Source of the DNA: CALMEC01 sp031366605
GTDB taxonomy: Bacteria; Actinomycetota; Thermoleophilia; Miltoncostaeales; Miltoncostaeaceae
Length of the DNA: 64,000 bases
Assembly: GCA_031366605.1 (NCBI GenBank)
Contig: JANLOO010000025.1
Location: forward strand, 6,633-70,632
Direction: 5' to 3'
Positions 42,011-50,975 of this stretch are shown here, piece after piece. Within the stretch, counting starts at the first letter, position 1, and every line of letters begins with the position of its first letter. The position numbers were made by a program, and so were the translations under genes. The notes under the pieces are model-generated. The model saw nothing but the letters and a program-made list of their open reading frames with translations, was not told where the DNA came from and did not search any database.

Positions 42011-43325
42011 CCCATTCCGGCGCGAGGCCATCCCCCGTGATCAGTCGCGCACCCCGACCGCGGGTTACGAAGCTCCACGACCAGCGCACGATGACGAGGA
42101 CGCGGTTCTGGAAGCCGATCAGGTAGAACAGGTGGAGGGCGAGCCACAGCCACCACGCGACGAACCCGTGGAAGCGCACGCCTGAGATGTCCGCGACCGC
42201 TTTGGCCCGGCCGATCGTCGCGACGTTGCCTTTGTCCTTGTAGACGAATGGAGGCGATGCGGTGCCGCGGAGTCGATTGCGGATCGCGCGGCCTGCGTAG
42301 GTACCCATCTGCATGGCGGTGGGCGCGACGCCTGGCAGCTTCTTGTCGGTCACGGTCACCATGTCGCCCAGGGCGTAGACGTCCGGGTGGCCCGCGATGG
42401 TCAGTCGCTCGGTGACGGGTACCCTCCCGACCCGGTCCGGTTGCAGACCCGCGGCCGCCGCGAGTTTTCCGGCCAGCGAGGTGGCAGCCACGCCGGCCGC
42501 CCAGACGACGGTTCGTGCGGCGACGTGTTCGCTGTGACCGTTCTGCTCAACCGTAACGCCGCCATCGTCGACCGCGCGGACGAGTGTGTCGGTCTTGACG
42601 GTCACGCCCAACTTGCCGAGTGCCTTGACGGCGTGGACCGACTGGCTGGGATCGAAGGCCAGCAGAATTCGGTCGGCGCCTTCGAGCAGCAGCACGGTGG
42701 CCGCAGCTGGGTCGAACGAGTTGAACTGGTTACGCATCGTGTCGCCGGCGATCTCACCGATCTGTCCTGCCAGCTCCACGCCCGTGGGTCCGCCACCGAC
42801 GACGACGAACGTGAGCCACTCGCGTCGGGTCTGGTCGTCGCTCTCCATCTCGGCGGCCTCGAACGCGATCAGGACGCGCCGGCGGATGGCGAGTGCATCT
42901 TCGAGCGACTTGAGTGCCGGCGCCGATTCGCTCCACTCGTCGTGGCCGAAGTAGTGGTTCTTCATCCCGGTTGCGACGATCAGCGAGTCATAGGGCAAGC
43001 GCACATCCTCGCCGCCGCCCGCTGCGCGACCCACGATGACCTGGCGGGCTGTCAGGTCGAAGTCGTGGACCTCACCCAGAACGACGCGGGCGTTCTTCTG
43101 GCGACGAAGCACCGCGCGCAACGGCGTCGCGATCTCGCCAGGCGAGAGCGACCCGGTCGCGACCTGGTAGAGCAGCGGCTGGAACAGGTGAAAGTTTCGC
43201 CGGTCGATCAGCGTGACGTCAACGGGTGCGCGCCTGAGCGCCTTCGCCGCCCGCAGCCCGGCGAAGCCGCCGCCGACGATGACGACACGGTGGCGTCGAT
43301 CATTCTGGTGGCGTCCGTCCGGCAT
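41985..43325 (-). CDS. ndh: Type II NADH dehydrogenase (NDH-2)
   Basis: Single-subunit, non-proton-pumping NADH:quinone oxidoreductase at the membrane. FAD-binding VVIVGGGFAGLRAAKAL near residue 14, the family QPLLYQVATG, NADH-binding VVVGGGPTGVELAGQIGE, C-terminal FAD contact VYALGDMVTV with AMQMGTYAGRAI, and a hydrophobic C-terminal anchor (WWLWLALHLFYLIGF). 446 aa, complete. Confidence 0.88.
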   Translation of the reverse strand: MPDGRHQNDRRHRVVIVGGGFAGLRAAKALRRAPVDVTLIDRRNFHLFQPLLYQVATGSLSPGEIATPLRAVLRRQKNARVVLGEVHDFDLTARQVIVGRAAGGGEDVRLPYDSLIVATGMKNHYFGHDEWSESAPALKSLEDALAIRRRVLIAFEAAEMESDDQTRREWLTFVVVGGGPTGVELAGQIGEIAGDTMRNQFNSFDPAAATVLLLEGADRILLAFDPSQSVHAVKALGKLGVTVKTDTLVRAVDDGGVTVEQNGHSEHVAARTVVWAAGVAATSLAGKLAAAAGLQPDRVGRVPVTERLTIAGHPDVYALGDMVTVTDKKLPGVAPTAMQMGTYAGRAIRNRLRGTASPPFVYKDKGNVATIGRAKAVADISGVRFHGFVAWWLWLALHLFYLIGFQNRVLVIVRWSWSFVTRGRGARLITGDGLAPEWVTAPTSRS

Positions 43326-43417
43326 GACCCGACGCTATAGGCCAGACGGGCGCCACGGCCTGCCCGGCATCGTTTGGCGCCCGAAGCCGCTGCGCCGAAC
43401 TGTACGATTTTTGACTC

Positions 43418-43549
43418 TGGTGTCTGGGGAGAAAACAGAAACTGAGCGCCGCGACTTTCGCGTCGCGAGGTTCTGTTTTCACCCCCAGCGGGGTGGGCGT
43501 TTGCAACGCCCGCGCAACTGACACCAAATTTCCCGCAACCCCCGTTGGT
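43418..43549. repeat. Multi-stem structured intergenic region
   Basis: Four nested or adjacent stems between the NDH-2 start and the CBS gene end. Outer stem TGGTGTC (43418-43424)/GACACCA (43520-43526). Long arm around GAAAACAGAA (43431-43440)/TTCTGTTTTC (43471-43480), extended by CTGGGG/CCCC-AG with one mismatch and one bulge. Apical hairpin CGCGAC (43450-43455)/GTCGCG (43462-43467). Perfect hairpin GGGCGTT-TGC-AACGCCC (43495-43511). CACCAA (43522-43527) can instead pair with TTGGTG (43544-43549), an alternative to the outer stem. A non-coding RNA, leader of ndh, or terminator complex is possible. Confidence 0.55.
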
Positions 43550-43591
43550 GACACGGATCTCGGGGTGTCGGGAAGGTCCTTCGGTCCGGCG

Positions 43592-43996
43592 TTACGAGCG
43601 GGCTTGGTCTTCGGCGACGTGCAGGCCCAGGACCTTGATCACATCGCGCATCGAGAGGATCCCGACCAGGTGCTCCTCTTCGAAGACCACGATGTGGCGG
43701 ATGTGGTGTTTTGTCATCGCCTCGGCGGCCTGGGTGGCCGGCCAGCTCGGTGCGGCGGTGATCACCTTGCTGTGCATGTAGTCACCGACACGTGCCTCGT
43801 CGGGGTCCGCCCCGTCAGCGAGTGCCCGTAACACGTCGCGCTCGGTCACGATACCCGGGCCTGGCAGCGACGGGTCGATCACCAGCGCCGCGCCGGTCTT
43901 GTACTGACCCATCCGTACGGCCGCCTGGCGGAGCGTCGTGTCGGCGCCGACGGTTGCTTCGATCGGCGACATGATCTCTGAGACCTGAACTGGCAT
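43592..43996 (-). CDS. Protein with two CBS domains
   Basis: 134 aa consisting almost only of a CBS pair (Bateman module): VSEIMSPIEATVGADTTLRQAAVRMGQYKTGAALVID with GIVTERDVLRAL, then VGDYMHSKVITAAPSWPATQAAEAMTKHHIRHIVV with LVGILSMRDVIKVL. Binds adenosyl nucleotides in related proteins; regulatory role inferred. ATG 43996 has a -10 box exactly 7 nt upstream, so translation is likely leaderless. Confidence 0.85.
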   Translation of the reverse strand: MPVQVSEIMSPIEATVGADTTLRQAAVRMGQYKTGAALVIDPSLPGPGIVTERDVLRALADGADPDEARVGDYMHSKVITAAPSWPATQAAEAMTKHHIRHIVVFEEEHLVGILSMRDVIKVLGLHVAEDQARS

Positions 43997-44003
43997 GGCG
44001 GAT

Positions 44004-44009
44004 ACCATA
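44004..44009 (-). promoter_or_regulatory. -10 element of the leaderless CBS-domain gene
   Basis: On the minus strand TATGGT is followed by 7 nt and then ATG at 43996. Confidence 0.5.
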
Positions 44010-44054
44010 CCCTTCGCACCGAAGCTTGTCGCGTTCGTCACAAGAGGCCACCAC

Positions 44055-44861
44055 GTGAACCATCTCAGCATCAGGTCCGGAGACTGGTCCCTGGCGGCCA
44101 CAAGCTGCGGCCAGGATCCGCGTCTCGTGTTTCTGCATCCCGGCGTCGGGGACCGGCGGTGCTGGCGCGACGTCATGGCGATCCTCGCCTCCGACCACTC
44201 CGGCGTGGCGTACGACCGGCGTGGGTTCGGCGACACTCCGCCGGCGAATGCGCCGTTCGCGAACACCGACGACCTGCATGCGGTGCTCGATGCGTGTGCG
44301 GCCAGACCGGCGGTGCTGGTCGGCAACTCCCAGGGCGGACGCATCGCGATCGACTTCGCGCTGATGCACCCGGAGCGGGTGGAACGTCTGGTGTTGATCG
44401 CGCCCGCGATGAGCGGCGCACCGGACCCGGACTGGGATGCCGAGCTTGGACACGAGCTGGTGGAGGCGATCGAGGCGGCCGAGGAACGAGAAGATCTGGA
44501 TGCGGTCAACCGGTACGAAGCCCTCATCTGGTTGGACGGCCCCGCCGCCCTCGAAGGGAGGATCGGTGGCCCGGTCCGGGAGCTATTTCTCGCGATGAAC
44601 CTGGTCGCGTTGGAGCACGAGTCGGCGCCAGGGCCCATCGAACCGCCATCGGCGTACGAACACCTCGAGCGACTCGCGATGCCGGTACTGGTCATCGTCG
44701 GGGCCTTCGACCTGCCATATCAGCGAGCGGGAGCACGAGCCCTCGCCGAGCGGCTGCCGAAGGCACGGTTCGTCGAACTCGCCGGCGTGGCCCACCTTCC
44801 CCAACTTGAAGCGCCTGACATTCTGGCGTCGGTGATCAGCGAGTTCGTGTCGTCGGAGTGA
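44055..44861 (+). CDS. Alpha/beta-hydrolase fold protein
   Basis: 268 aa. Oxyanion region VFLHPGVGDRRCW, nucleophile elbow VGNSQGGRIAIDF (Ser), Asp in VIVGAFDLPYQ region and His in LAGVAHLPQLEAPD near the end. Substrate unknown. GTG 44055 has GAGG 7 nt upstream; an earlier ATG at 43995 overlaps the start of the divergent CBS gene and is less likely. Its end overlaps the convergent Nei gene by 26 bp. Confidence 0.8.
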   Translation: MNHLSIRSGDWSLAATSCGQDPRLVFLHPGVGDRRCWRDVMAILASDHSGVAYDRRGFGDTPPANAPFANTDDLHAVLDACAARPAVLVGNSQGGRIAIDFALMHPERVERLVLIAPAMSGAPDPDWDAELGHELVEAIEAAEEREDLDAVNRYEALIWLDGPAALEGRIGGPVRELFLAMNLVALEHESAPGPIEPPSAYEHLERLAMPVLVIVGAFDLPYQRAGARALAERLPKARFVELAGVAHLPQLEAPDILASVISEFVSSE

Positions 44862-45678
44862 TCGTCAATCGACCGTCGGTCGGCTGGCAGGCGGGACACC
44901 AGTAGACCGTGCGGTTGGCATCGCCCATTCCTCTCGAACGGATTGGCGTACGGCATCGTCGACAGGGTCGTCCGCTGCGCCCGTAGACCCAGGTTCGTTC
45001 ACGGCTGCGCGGATTCGCCGAGCGGTAGGTGGTGATTCGCCCGCCTTCCACGACCCCGTCGGCCAGCAGGCGCGATGCCGTCGCCCCGATCATGTGCGCC
45101 TGGTCGTGGGTGAGGTCGCCGATCCGTCGCCACGGGTCGATACCGCACAGAAACAGCGTCTCGCTGCGGACGATGTTGCCGATGCCGGCCATCACGCGTT
45201 GATCCATCAGCGCCTCACCGACGGTACGGTCCGGGTCGAGTCCGAGGAGCCGTGTCGCGACCATTCGCCCGGAGTCGAGGGTGTCGTTGAGCAGGTCGGG
45301 GCCGACCGAGGCGATCCCGGGGATCGGCTCGCCAGGTTCGTACAGCCGCAGGCGTGGCCCGCCGTACTGCGCCGCGACGTGGGTCTCGGTCCAGAGCGCA
45401 AGCCACAGATTGCGCTGCGGGATCGGCCGGGTCGCCGTCAGCAATCGCCACGAGCCGACCATGCCCAGATGCGAGTGCAGAACCCGCCCGCTCACGAACC
45501 GCAGCAGGTGGTGTTTGCCGACCGCATCCACACGCTCGATCGCGTCACCGGCAAGGCGCTCGGGGATCCGCTGTGGCACCACGCGCGGTTGGGGTGCGTC
45601 GATCCGTACCAATGCCGCCCGGGCGAGCGCGGCCGTCAGGCGGACCGCATTGCGGTGGCTGACATGTCCTTCGGGCAT
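44836..45678 (-). CDS. Fpg/Nei-family DNA glycosylase
   Basis: Base-excision repair glycosylase/AP lyase. Begins MPEGH, giving the catalytic Pro2 and Glu3 of the family; DAVGKHHLLRF contains the conserved Lys; helix-two-turn-helix region VMAGIGNIVRSE; zinc finger CRRCRTPI and CPACQ at the end. 280 aa. The MPEGH start is closer to Nei (endonuclease VIII) than to MutM, which begins MPELP. ATG 45678 overlaps the dead PIN-domain stop (TGATG). Confidence 0.87.
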   Translation of the reverse strand: MPEGHVSHRNAVRLTAALARAALVRIDAPQPRVVPQRIPERLAGDAIERVDAVGKHHLLRFVSGRVLHSHLGMVGSWRLLTATRPIPQRNLWLALWTETHVAAQYGGPRLRLYEPGEPIPGIASVGPDLLNDTLDSGRMVATRLLGLDPDRTVGEALMDQRVMAGIGNIVRSETLFLCGIDPWRRIGDLTHDQAHMIGATASRLLADGVVEGGRITTYRSANPRSRERTWVYGRSGRPCRRCRTPIRSRGMGDANRTVYWCPACQPTDGRLTITPTTRTR

Positions 45679-46006
45679 CAGGGTGTGATCAGCGTGAGGT
45701 GCGGGAGGTAGGTCGCAGAGGAGTTGCGATCGCGTGTCAGCACAGACATTCCGGCGACTGCGGCGTGTGCGCCGATGGAAAAGTCCGGGAGCGGGGACCG
45801 TCGCGTGCCACCAGCTCGGCGATACCGCAGGAAGCGCTTTCCGGCGAGGAACATCGGATCCCACGGCAGGCCCAGGCGCTCGAGCGTGGCTGAGAGGGCG
45901 TCATTCAGGTCTTCGATTCGACGAACCCGATCGACACGTCGGAATATGCGCTTGGGTTGATTGCGATCCGACCGGCGTCCGCGGCATCGGCGAGCGCGTC
46001 CGAGCC
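45678..46006 (-). pseudogene. VapC-type PIN-domain toxin remnant, truncated and frameshifted
   Basis: Directly after the cupin stop the minus strand reads, in one frame, DALADAADAGRIAINPSAYSDVSIGF and stops; in another frame it continues RRIEDLNDALSATLERLGLPW, FLAGKRFLRYRRAGGTRRS and PLPDFSIGAHAAVAGMSVLTRD. Joined, these match the middle and end of a VapC PIN domain. The start with the first catalytic Asp (usual MxLVDTN region) is missing and a frameshift lies near 45915. So this is a decayed toxin gene with no adjacent antitoxin. Confidence 0.75.
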
Positions 46007-46327
46007 TCACGAGGGTTCGGCAGGTGCGAACACGACCAGGACCGTGAGGTCCTCGGCGATGTCCACGAAGCGATGCGGCGCAAGGGCGTCGACGAAGATC
46101 GTGTCGCCGGGACCCACGGCGCGGCGCTCGCCCGCGCATTCGAACCCTGCTCGACCGGCGATGACGTAGTACAGCTCGTCCGCGGTGTGCGGCTGTTGCT
46201 GGTCGCTACTGCCGGCCGGAAGCTCATACAGGCCTGCGCTCATCGATGGTCGGTGCAAGAACTCCTCGTACAGCCGCCCGGCGCCGGCACGTGTGGCACG
46301 GACGTCGTCGAGACGATTGATCTGCAC
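46007..46327 (-). CDS. Cupin-domain protein
   Basis: 106-residue single cupin barrel: PHTADELYYVIAGRAGFECAGE as motif 1 (His and Glu ligands) and GDTIFVDALAPHRFVDI as motif 2. Metal-binding; enzyme or sensor unknown. GTG 46327 shares one base with the lhr stop (TAGTG). Replaces the missing 5' part of the PIN remnant that follows. Confidence 0.78.
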   Translation of the reverse strand: MQINRLDDVRATRAGAGRLYEEFLHRPSMSAGLYELPAGSSDQQQPHTADELYYVIAGRAGFECAGERRAVGPGDTIFVDALAPHRFVDIAEDLTVLVVFAPAEPS

Positions 46328-49300
46328 TATCGCTCTCCTCTCAGTTCCAATCCGTGCAACCCACTGAAGAACCCGGCCTCCAGGAGGAACGGCTCCAACG
46401 GCGAGCCGAATACCGAACCGCCGTCGACTCGTTGGATCATGGCGCGACGGCCGCGGCCGTCTTTGACCCAAATGGCCAACGCGGCGATTGCCAGTTGGCA
46501 CCACTGTGGCTCGGGATCGCGCAGGGTGATCAGGCCCTTTCCGCCGCGCTCCATGTAGAGCACGGGGGCGCCGTCCATCAGCACGACCTGGGCACCGAAG
46601 GTCCGCGACGGGCCTCGCTTTGTGTCGCGTCGTGGCCACGGGACGGCCGAGCCGAACGGCTGGGCCGGGTCGGCCGCACCCAGCACAAGCGTCACAGGGT
46701 CGGTGTCGCCGTCACGGAGGTCACGCAAGCGCTCCACCGCGCCGGGCATGGCGAACTGGGCGCCGCCCAGGCCTGCCAGGAAGTACCCACGGCGGCATCG
46801 GCCAAGGGTCTCAAGCTCCGACAACGGGCGATAGACACCGGCAAAGCCCCCCGGCACTCCGTCACCCAACACGGCGGCCCGGGTGACGACGCCGTGTCGC
46901 TCCAGAAGGAGTTCGGCTTGCGCGCGCAGGCGTTCGTCGCTGGACGGGGCACGCACGAACAGGCGCCGGGTCAGCGACCAGCGCCCCGCGATTGCACCGT
47001 GGGCCGTCCCACCTCCACGCGCGGTGCGGCGGCCGAACCGCGATGGGCTCGACCGCGGCTTCGGCGCCTTGCGCGGTGCCCGCAAGGGCATCCACAGATC
47101 GTTGGTCACCTCGCCTGCCCACACCAGGCTCCACAACGTCGCGAACACCTCCTCGGGCGCGGCCTCCACGGCGTCCAGGAGCTCGTCCCAGAATCCGGCG
47201 CCGCCTGCCAGCGCCTCGCGCACCGGAGTCGCCAGATGCCCATCCGGAGGCGGATCGGAGGGCGGCGGTCCCAACAGCGCCGCGTCCTCGCGGAAGTACA
47301 GCGCAACGCGTCCACCGTCGCGGCCCATGGCTCCAGCTCCGACCCACACCAACTCGCCCGCACCCGCGAGCGCATCGAGCCACGTGGCGGAATAACCACC
47401 GATGCGTCTGGGGAACACCTCCTGCTCCCATTGCGCTGCGGGCAGCGCGAGGCCCTGTAGCGGCGTGATGACCTCGCGTAACGCATCGACGCCGGGGGCC
47501 TGGTGCCGGCGGTCGATGCGATGCCACGCGGGGAGAAAGCGACCCAGCGCCTCCGGCTCGACCGGCTCGACCTCCTTGCGGGCCGCGGCCAGACTCGCGC
47601 GGCGAAGGCGGCGCAGCACCTCGGCGTCGCACCATTCTCGGCCGCTTCCGCCGGGTCTGATCTCGCCACGAACCAGCGTCCCCGTGTCCTCGAGCGCCAA
47701 AAGCTCCGCAGCCGCCGCGTCGGCAGCGATGTCAAAGCGGTCGGCGAGCTGCTGTGCGGTAAATGGTCCATGCGTGCGCGCGTACCGGGCGACCAGCGAG
47801 TGCAGGGCATCGGGAACGGATTCGAGGAAGACGTCGGGCAGGCCTGCCGGCGGCATGACGCCGAGCCCATCGCGGTAGCGGCCGGCATCCTCCGCGGCGA
47901 TCCAGCACTGCTCACCACGCAGGCGAACCTGCGTCGAGCGACGCTCGTCACGAAGTGCCTCAAGCAGCTCCAGCGCCCGTTCCGGCTCGACCAAGCGGTC
48001 GGCCGCCTCGGCCACGGTCAGGTCACCCAGACGCCGCAGCAGGTCATGAAGCCCGTCGGCACTTCGCGCCCTGGCCCGTTCCGACAGCCCCTGAAGATCG
48101 GCCTCGAGCGTCTCGAGCGCCGCGGCGTCGATCAGGTCGCGCAGCTCGTCCTGTCCCAGCAACTCGCGCAGCAAGTCGCGGTCGAGCGAGAGCGCGGTTG
48201 CGCGCCGCTCAGCCGCCGGCGTGTCGTCCTCGTACATGTACGTGGCGACGTATTCGAACAGCAGCGCACTCGCAAACGGTGAGGCGGTGGCGGTCTCCAC
48301 CTCGACGACGGCCAGCTCGCGTGACTGAATTCGCCGCAGCAGGTCGCGCAGCGCCGGCAGGTCGAACCAGTCGTTGAGGCACTCGCGATAGGTCTCGAGG
48401 ATGATCGGGAAGCTGCCGTAGCGGCGGGCGACCTCGAGCAGAGACGCGGACTTGAGTCGTTGTTGCCACAGCGGTGTTCGCCGACCTGGCCGCCGCCGGG
48501 GGATCAACAATGCCCGCGCCGAGTTCTCGCGGAAGCGTGCGCCGAACAGGGCCGTTGAGCCGAGCTCGCCGACCACCAGGTCCTCGATGTCGCCAGGTTC
48601 GATCAGTGCGATCTCGGCCGCAGGTGGCTCGTCGGCGTCGGGAAGGTGGAGTGCGATGCCGTCGTCGCTCCAGATGGCATGGGCGGTCACGCCACCCAAC
48701 TCCCGCAGCCGCGACTGCAGTGCCATCGCCCACGGCGCGTGGACGCGAGCGCCGAACGGCGTCAACACGCACAACCGCCAGTCGCCGATTTCGTCACGGA
48801 AACGCTCGACGACGACGGTGGTGTCGCTCGGCACCGCGCCGGTCGCGTCGACCTGGTCGTTCAGGTACGCCATCAGGTTCGTCGCGGCGCGTTCGTCGAA
48901 CGCCGACTCGGACCTGAGCCGAGCCAGGGCGCGGTCGGGGCGGGCAGCCACCAGTTCGCGTGCGAGCTTGCCGACCTCGCGGCCCAACTCGACCGGGCGG
49001 CCGACACCCTCGCCCTTCCAGAACGGCACGGCGCCGGGAACACCCGGAGCGGGGGAGACCAGCACGCGGTCGCGGGTGATCTCCTCGATGCGCCAACTGG
49101 ACGCCCCCAGCAGAAACACCTGGCCGGTGCGGGCCTCGTAGACCATCTCCTCGTCCAGTTCGCCGACGCGTGTATTGCCGTCGACCAGGTACACGCCGTA
49201 CAGGCCGCGGTCGGGGATCGTGCCCGCGTTCTGGACGGCCAGCTGGCGAGCGCCACCGCGCCCCCGCACCGTGCCCTCGGTGCGGTCCCAGACAACCCGT

Positions 49301-50772
49301 GGAGCGAGCTCGGCGAACTCGTCGCTCGGGTAGCGGCCCGAGAGCATGTCGAGCACGCCCTCAAGCTGCTCGCGCGACAGGTCCGAAAACGGATAGGCGC
49401 CCCGGGCCAGGGTGTGCAGCTCCTCGACCGTCCACGGGTCGTTGCAGACCGTCGCCACGATTTGCTGGGCCAGGACGTCCAGCGGCAGGCGCGGGATGTG
49501 GGTCTCTTCGATTGCGGCCTCGCGCATGCGCGACACCACGGCCGCGCATTCGAGCAGGTCGCCGCGGTACTTGGGAAAGATCCGTCCGCGGCTGGCGGCC
49601 CCCACCTGGTGGCCAGAACGACCGACACGCTGGATGCCGCGGGCGACGCTGCGGGGGCTCTCGACCTGGATGACCAGGTCGATGGCGCCCATGTCGATGC
49701 CGAGCTCCAAGCTGCTGGTCGCAACGAGCGCGGGCAGGCGTCCTGCCTTGAGTTCCTCCTCGATCAGGGCGCGCTGTTCGGCCGCCAGGCTGCCGTGGTG
49801 GGCGCGGGCGACCTCCTCCTCAGCGAGTTCGTTGAGCCGCAATGCCAGGCGCTCGGCCAGGCGGCGGCTGTTGACGAAGATCAAGGTCGAGCGGTGCGCC
49901 CGCACCAGGTCGAGGATGGCGGGGTAGACGGCCGGCCAGATGGATTTGCGGTTGCCGCCGTCACCGGGAACCGACAGCGGGTCGTCCAGGGTCGGCGCAC
50001 CGGGATTCGCCAGATCGCGCATGTCGTCAACTGGGACGATGACCTCGAGATCCAGCTCTTTGCGCTGGCCTGCATCGACGATCGTGACCGGACGCGGCGT
50101 CCCCGATTCGTCCTGCCCGCCCAGGAATTGGGCGATCTCGCTCAGCGGCCGCTGCGTCGCCGAGAGCCCGATCCGCTGCAAGGGCCCGTCGGTCGCGCGC
50201 TCCAGGCGTTCGAGGCTCAGTGCCAGGTGCGCGCCGCGCTTGGTGGCGGCGACGGCGTGGATCTCGTCGATGATGACCGTGCGCGCGGCCTGCATCATCT
50301 CGATCCCGCGTGAGGTCAAGAGCAGATACAGGCTCTCGGGCGTGGTGATGAGGATGTCTGGAGGAGTGCGCAGCATGCGCGCCCGATCGCGTTGCGGCGT
50401 GTCGCCCGTGCGCACGGCGACCGACAACTCCGGCAGCTCAATCCCCTGGCGGCGGGCTGCGTCGGCCAGACCGGCCAGCGGGCCCCGCAGGTTGCGCTCG
50501 ACGTCGTAGTTGAGCGCTTTTAGCGGCGAGATGTACACCAGCCGCGTGGCCATCTCGCCGCGAAGCCGTTCTTCGATGAGCGCGTTGAGCCCCCACAAGA
50601 ACGCCGCGAGCGTCTTGCCGCTTCCCGTCGGTGCGACGATCAGCGCATGTTCCCCCGCCGCGATCGCCGGCCACCCCAGACGCTGCGCATCTGTGGGCTC
50701 GGCAAATGCCCGCGCAAACCAATCCGCGACGAGCGGATGAAACGGAGCAATACGGACGGGCGCAGTCGCCAC
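46327..50772 (-). CDS. lhr: Lhr-type ATP-dependent helicase (long form)
   Basis: Superfamily 2 DNA/RNA helicase of 1481 aa, close in length to mycobacterial Lhr (about 1500). Motif I APTGSGKT at 47-54, Ia SPLKAL, II DEIH at 169-172, III SATQRPL, then the second RecA domain (STLIFVNSRR, ATSSLELGIDMG, QRVGRSGHQVG), winged helix and the Lhr core, followed by the long C-terminal extension (about 850-1481) with tandem winged-helix-like segments. Acts in DNA repair in mycobacteria. GTG 50772 start. Flanked on both sides by remnants or an altered copy of vapC. Confidence 0.92.
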   Translation of the reverse strand: MATAPVRIAPFHPLVADWFARAFAEPTDAQRLGWPAIAAGEHALIVAPTGSGKTLAAFLWGLNALIEERLRGEMATRLVYISPLKALNYDVERNLRGPLAGLADAARRQGIELPELSVAVRTGDTPQRDRARMLRTPPDILITTPESLYLLLTSRGIEMMQAARTVIIDEIHAVAATKRGAHLALSLERLERATDGPLQRIGLSATQRPLSEIAQFLGGQDESGTPRPVTIVDAGQRKELDLEVIVPVDDMRDLANPGAPTLDDPLSVPGDGGNRKSIWPAVYPAILDLVRAHRSTLIFVNSRRLAERLALRLNELAEEEVARAHHGSLAAEQRALIEEELKAGRLPALVATSSLELGIDMGAIDLVIQVESPRSVARGIQRVGRSGHQVGAASRGRIFPKYRGDLLECAAVVSRMREAAIEETHIPRLPLDVLAQQIVATVCNDPWTVEELHTLARGAYPFSDLSREQLEGVLDMLSGRYPSDEFAELAPRVVWDRTEGTVRGRGGARQLAVQNAGTIPDRGLYGVYLVDGNTRVGELDEEMVYEARTGQVFLLGASSWRIEEITRDRVLVSPAPGVPGAVPFWKGEGVGRPVELGREVGKLARELVAARPDRALARLRSESAFDERAATNLMAYLNDQVDATGAVPSDTTVVVERFRDEIGDWRLCVLTPFGARVHAPWAMALQSRLRELGGVTAHAIWSDDGIALHLPDADEPPAAEIALIEPGDIEDLVVGELGSTALFGARFRENSARALLIPRRRPGRRTPLWQQRLKSASLLEVARRYGSFPIILETYRECLNDWFDLPALRDLLRRIQSRELAVVEVETATASPFASALLFEYVATYMYEDDTPAAERRATALSLDRDLLRELLGQDELRDLIDAAALETLEADLQGLSERARARSADGLHDLLRRLGDLTVAEAADRLVEPERALELLEALRDERRSTQVRLRGEQCWIAAEDAGRYRDGLGVMPPAGLPDVFLESVPDALHSLVARYARTHGPFTAQQLADRFDIAADAAAAELLALEDTGTLVRGEIRPGGSGREWCDAEVLRRLRRASLAAARKEVEPVEPEALGRFLPAWHRIDRRHQAPGVDALREVITPLQGLALPAAQWEQEVFPRRIGGYSATWLDALAGAGELVWVGAGAMGRDGGRVALYFREDAALLGPPPSDPPPDGHLATPVREALAGGAGFWDELLDAVEAAPEEVFATLWSLVWAGEVTNDLWMPLRAPRKAPKPRSSPSRFGRRTARGGGTAHGAIAGRWSLTRRLFVRAPSSDERLRAQAELLLERHGVVTRAAVLGDGVPGGFAGVYRPLSELETLGRCRRGYFLAGLGGAQFAMPGAVERLRDLRDGDTDPVTLVLGAADPAQPFGSAVPWPRRDTKRGPSRTFGAQVVLMDGAPVLYMERGGKGLITLRDPEPQWCQLAIAALAIWVKDGRGRRAMIQRVDGGSVFGSPLEPFLLEAGFFSGLHGLELRGER

Positions 50773-50816
50773 CCGTGGATCGTAGCCGCCTGGGATCAGA
50801 CTGAGTTGGCGTCAAG

Positions 50817-50974
50817 GGTCCGTCAAGGGACTACTGCAACGTTTGACGGCTGCAAACCCTCGTCATACGCGGTCGGCGAGATCGCTGTGGCCACCAGCGG
50901 CAACGAGGCTCGCCGACACGGTCTGCCTCGGTTTTCGCTCGTCCTCCGTCACAGCAGTCATTCCTTGACGGACC
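50817..50974. repeat. Inverted-repeat element E2 (shares its core with 30720-30822)
   Basis: Perfect 12-bp terminal inverted repeats GGTCCGTCAAGG (50817-50828) and CCTTGACGGACC (50963-50974). Inside, GACGGCTGCAAACC (50845-50858) and CACAGCAGTCATTCC (50950-50964) recur in inverse orientation in E1, and CCTCGGTTTTCGCTCG (50926-50941) recurs at 19164-19179. The arms differ from those of E1 yet stay complementary. Lies 2 bp after the vapC stop and 45 bp before the lhr start. Confidence 0.65.
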
Positions 50975-50975
50975 T

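Noticed and set aside
48646..50313. 555-codon plus-strand frame opposite lhr
   Set aside because: Antisense shadow of a strongly supported helicase gene.
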